DNA of 8,300 nt from an uncultured Verrucomicrobium sp. (lineage in GTDB: Bacteria; Verrucomicrobiota; Verrucomicrobiia; Methylacidiphilales; GAS474). The notes under the pieces are model-generated. The model saw only the letters and a list, made by a program, of their open reading frames with translations. It made no database searches and was not told the origin of the DNA. The translations under genes were made by a program, and so were the position numbers. Below are positions 6,390 through 8,300 of this stretch, piece after piece (position 1 is the stretch's first letter; each line of letters begins with the position of its first letter). Where the stretch lies: contig CAISZB010000230.1 in the NCBI GenBank assembly GCA_903889845.1, forward strand, positions 1 to 8,300, given 5' to 3'.

Positions 6390-7891
6390 TTCAGGTTGGC
6401 GGGAGGCCGCGAGTAGAAGAGGAGGGCGATGCCGATGACGATGAGGATGGAGCCGATCCACTTCAGAGGCCAGCCCGGATCGTGGAGGACCTGGAGGGTG
6501 GTGTGGTCGAGGTTCTCCGGGTCCCAGTTGGCCTGGGAGAACTTGTAATTCAGGCCCAGGGCGGAACGCCAGAACCCGGGCGGATAGGTCGCCGGGTAGT
6601 TCATGTGGGCCGTGGCCCTCTGCGTCCCGCCGCGCAGGTCGTAGAAACGGAGGGTGCTGACGAAGTCGGAAGGGGAGGCGGTGCCCGGATCGCGGGGGAC
6701 GTCGAAGGAAATCAGCTCGACCGCGAAGGGGAGGGGCTTCGTCTGGAGGCCGAAGCCGATCCGCAGCGGTCGTCCCGGATCGACCGAGGGGAGCGGATTC
6801 GGGAAGCTCTGGAATGTGCCGGAGGGAACCCAGGTCGGATCGGAGACGGCCTTCCCGTCGGCAAGGAGCGTCGCCCGGATCGCGGAGGGGGCGTCGGGAG
6901 AGGTGGCGGCGGTGGGGGAGAGCCGCTTTTCGACTGAGGCGTGTGCGAGGTCGCCCTCCAGGGTCGCCTGCCAGTCGGCCCAACCGAGGGGGAGAGGGGA
7001 GCCAGGGAGGAGGATGCCCTCCTTTTGCACCGATCCTTCCTTGAGGAGCCGGTAGCGGAAGACCGGTCCGTCTTTCAGGAGGCGGAGGAGCGGTTTATCG
7101 GTATCGACCGGGGCATCGAACGAGGCGACCCACTCGACCGTCGCCAGCCCGAAGAAACTCCGCTTCCTCCAAGCGTCGTCGTTTTGGAGGAGGGCCAGCG
7201 GCACCTCCTGCCCCATCATCCGGCTCCGGAACCGGAGGAGGAGGCCGGGACCGCCCGCATCGGAGGCGGCAAGGTCCTCCACCATCGCGAGGGAGGCGGC
7301 GTAGGCGTCGATCTTCAGCACGAGGCCCGCCTCGGGCGGGGCCTCGGGAATCGCGACGAGGCGGGGATGGGCCTCGTCGGGGAGGCGGGTCTCGGTCGGA
7401 AAGGCGATCTCGTAGGAATCTCCGGTATGGAGGCCCCGGAGGAGGACGATGTTCTGGTTGAGGGCGACGCGGCCTTCGGGCGGGGCTCCCTTTTCGAGGC
7501 TCAGGAAGGCCTCGTAGCCGAAGCGGGAGCCGATCGCCGCGCCGACCAGGAGGGTGATGATCCCGTAGTGGGTGATGACGAAGGGGAGGTGCTTCCGCTG
7601 CCACGGCCAGCGGTCGAGGGTGACGCAGAAGAGGTTCAGGCAGAGGAGCCCCAGCCAGCCCAGGAAGAGAGGGGAGCGGTAGATGTAATGGCGGGCGATC
7701 TCCGCCGTGAAGCGGGACTCCGCGACCGTCGCCGCCGCGCAGGCGAGGGCGAGGATCAGGAGGAGGATCATCGCCATGTGGAGCGAGGCCCCCCGGTGGA
7801 CCCCGCGCCAGAACGCCGAAGCCTTCCGCCGCGCCGCAATCCGGGCGGAACGCTCCTCGTTCGTGAGGGAGGTGACGAAAGGCAGACGCAT
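6386..7891 (-). CDS. resB: Cytochrome c biogenesis protein ResB (CcsB)
   Basis: ResB is the partner of CcsA in system II cytochrome c maturation and helps carry haem across the inner membrane to apocytochromes. The 501-residue product has a basic cytoplasmic N-terminus, three early membrane segments (about 37-57, 73-92, 104-121), a large extracytoplasmic region (about 122-474) and a final segment (475-493). The end shows the ResB landmark YKFSQANWDPEN followed by LQVLHDPGWPLKWIGSILIV. His108 at the start of the third segment (ITHYGIITLLVG) corresponds to the membrane histidine proposed as a haem ligand in CcsBA proteins; this match is by pattern, not alignment. ATG 7891 is the only in-frame start that keeps the N-terminus compact. 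The open frame extends upstream to 8236 but there overlaps the oppositely oriented coxB, so it is not coding. No good Shine-Dalgarno precedes the start. The TGA stop overlaps the ccsA ATG by four bases. It is divergent from coxB. The loop sequence is poorly conserved in this family, so the assignment rests on topology, ends and context. Confidence 0.9.
   Translation of the reverse strand: MRLPFVTSLTNEERSARIAARRKASAFWRGVHRGASLHMAMILLLILALACAAATVAESRFTAEIARHYIYRSPLFLGWLGLLCLNLFCVTLDRWPWQRKHLPFVITHYGIITLLVGAAIGSRFGYEAFLSLEKGAPPEGRVALNQNIVLLRGLHTGDSYEIAFPTETRLPDEAHPRLVAIPEAPPEAGLVLKIDAYAASLAMVEDLAASDAGGPGLLLRFRSRMMGQEVPLALLQNDDAWRKRSFFGLATVEWVASFDAPVDTDKPLLRLLKDGPVFRYRLLKEGSVQKEGILLPGSPLPLGWADWQATLEGDLAHASVEKRLSPTAATSPDAPSAIRATLLADGKAVSDPTWVPSGTFQSFPNPLPSVDPGRPLRIGFGLQTKPLPFAVELISFDVPRDPGTASPSDFVSTLRFYDLRGGTQRATAHMNYPATYPPGFWRSALGLNYKFSQANWDPENLDHTTLQVLHDPGWPLKWIGSILIVIGIALLFYSRPPANLK
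7321..7346. repeat. Strong GC-rich inverted repeat inside resB
   Basis: Arms 7321-7331 and 7335-7346 are complementary over 11 base pairs with one bulged G (7338) and a three-base loop. The stretch encodes the PEAPPEAGL part of ResB (about residues 182-190). It may simply result from a Pro/Glu/Ala repeat in GC-rich codons. No T-tract follows on either strand, so it is not a typical terminator. Confidence 0.5.
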
Positions 7892-7990
7892 GGGGAGATT
7901 CGCAGGGTATCGCCCTTGGCCGGGGCAACAAGAACGGAATAGACAGCGCGCGGAGGGAGGTGGTTCAATCGCGGTCTTCCCATTCCCCAC
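7892..7990. promoter_or_regulatory. Divergent intergenic region between resB and coxB, presumed to hold both promoters
   Basis: These 99 bases separate two divergently transcribed genes, so promoters for both are expected here. On the minus strand TTGAAC (7968-7963) and TCTATT (7943-7938) form a weak -35/-10 pair with a long 19-bp spacer. On the plus strand TTGGCC (7916-7921) and AATAGA (7938-7943) are a poorer pair with a 16-bp spacer. GGAGGGAGG at 7952-7960 looks like a Shine-Dalgarno but lies 30 bases before the chosen coxB start, too far for normal use. I see no clear operator palindrome. Confidence 0.35.
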
Positions 7991-8300
7991 TTGAAGCGTC
8001 TTCTTTTCACCGCCGCCTTCCTCGCTCCCGCCCCCCTCTTCGCCGAGGTGCGGCAGACGAACCTCTGGGGCCTCCCCCCCTGCGTCACCGTCGGCGGCCA
8101 TGCGATCGACCACCTGCTCATGGTCATCTTCTGGATCGTCCTGGCGGTCTTCGTCGGGGTCCAGGGGACGCTCCTCGGGTTCCTCTACCGCTACCGGAGG
8201 CAGGAGGGGAAAGCGGCCAGCCCGATCCAAGGCCATGTTTGGACGGAACTCCTCTGGACGGCGATCCCGGCGGCGGTCTTCCTCGGCCTCTTCGCCCTCG
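7991..8300 (+). CDS. coxB: Cytochrome c oxidase subunit II, 5' part (runs off window end)
   Basis: Subunit II carries the CuA centre that accepts electrons from cytochrome c in haem-copper oxidases. Only the first 103 residues are present. They show a signal peptide (MKRLLFTAAFLAPAPLFA, likely cleaved after Ala18), the first membrane helix (about 42-65), the basic loop YRYRR (66-70), the family signature GHVWTELLWTAIPA (81-94) and the start of the second helix. The CuA-binding domain lies beyond the window, so the oxidase type (cytochrome c or quinol) cannot be proven, though the neighbouring cytochrome c maturation genes favour a cytochrome c oxidase. The start is taken as TTG 7991 because it gives a normal M-K-R signal peptide. 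No ATG or GTG occurs in frame nearby, and the purine-rich GGAGGGAGG element is 30 bases upstream. It is divergent from resB and is probably the first gene of an oxidase operon (ctaC is a synonym). Confidence 0.88.
   Translation, partial: MKRLLFTAAFLAPAPLFAEVRQTNLWGLPPCVTVGGHAIDHLLMVIFWIVLAVFVGVQGTLLGFLYRYRRQEGKAASPIQGHVWTELLWTAIPAAVFLGLFAL

Noticed and set aside
4851..6416. Long plus-strand open frame opposite ccsA
   Set aside because: Low-complexity acidic and Gly/Arg-rich shadow of the CcsA gene, which has the WWD motif and conserved histidines on the minus strand.
6390..6983. Upstream extension of the ccsA frame to 6983
   Set aside because: It lies inside resB in another frame and reads as Arg/Pro-rich shadow; ATG 6389 gives a proper signal segment and the ATGA overlap.
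7892..8236. Upstream extension of the resB frame to 8236
   Set aside because: The extra residues are not ResB-like and overlap coxB, which has a convincing signal peptide and subunit II signature on the plus strand.

Overview
The window is about 8.3 kb of GC-rich bacterial chromosome. It is densely coding and shows no mobile element, RNA gene or CRISPR array. It comes from a Gram-negative (diderm) organism: there is a lipid A synthase gene (lpxB), a hopanoid-type RND/MMPL lipid transporter, a system II cytochrome c maturation pair (ResB/CcsA) and a cytochrome c oxidase subunit II. LpxB, an HpnN-like transporter, system II and an aa3-type oxidase together fit the Verrucomicrobiota/PVC group best. 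That placement is an inference from gene content and would need a homology search to confirm.

Layout: a plus-strand block (1-4753) holds the 3' part of lpxB, a 940-residue HpnN-like MMPL transporter, and a secreted alpha/beta hydrolase 10 bp further on. A minus-strand block (7891 down to 4734) holds resB then ccsA, joined by an ATGA stop/start overlap. The hydrolase and ccsA converge and overlap tail to tail by 20 bp. At the right edge, a 99-bp divergent intergenic region separates resB from a plus-strand coxB (ctaC), which runs off the window end.

The genes fall into two themes. The left half concerns envelope lipids: LpxB makes the lipid A disaccharide, and the HpnN-like pump probably moves hydrophobic lipids such as hopanoids towards the outer membrane. 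The hydrolase is exported but its substrate cannot be read from the sequence. The right half concerns respiration: ResB and CcsA deliver and attach haem to apocytochromes c outside the inner membrane, and the divergent coxB probably opens a terminal oxidase operon that depends on such cytochromes.

I found no strong candidate for a wholly new system. The points most worth a second look are the split CcsBA arrangement with its large N-terminal domain on CcsA, the lipid A/HpnN pairing, the 20-bp convergent gene overlap, the frequent TAG stops, and the weak or absent Shine-Dalgarno signals.
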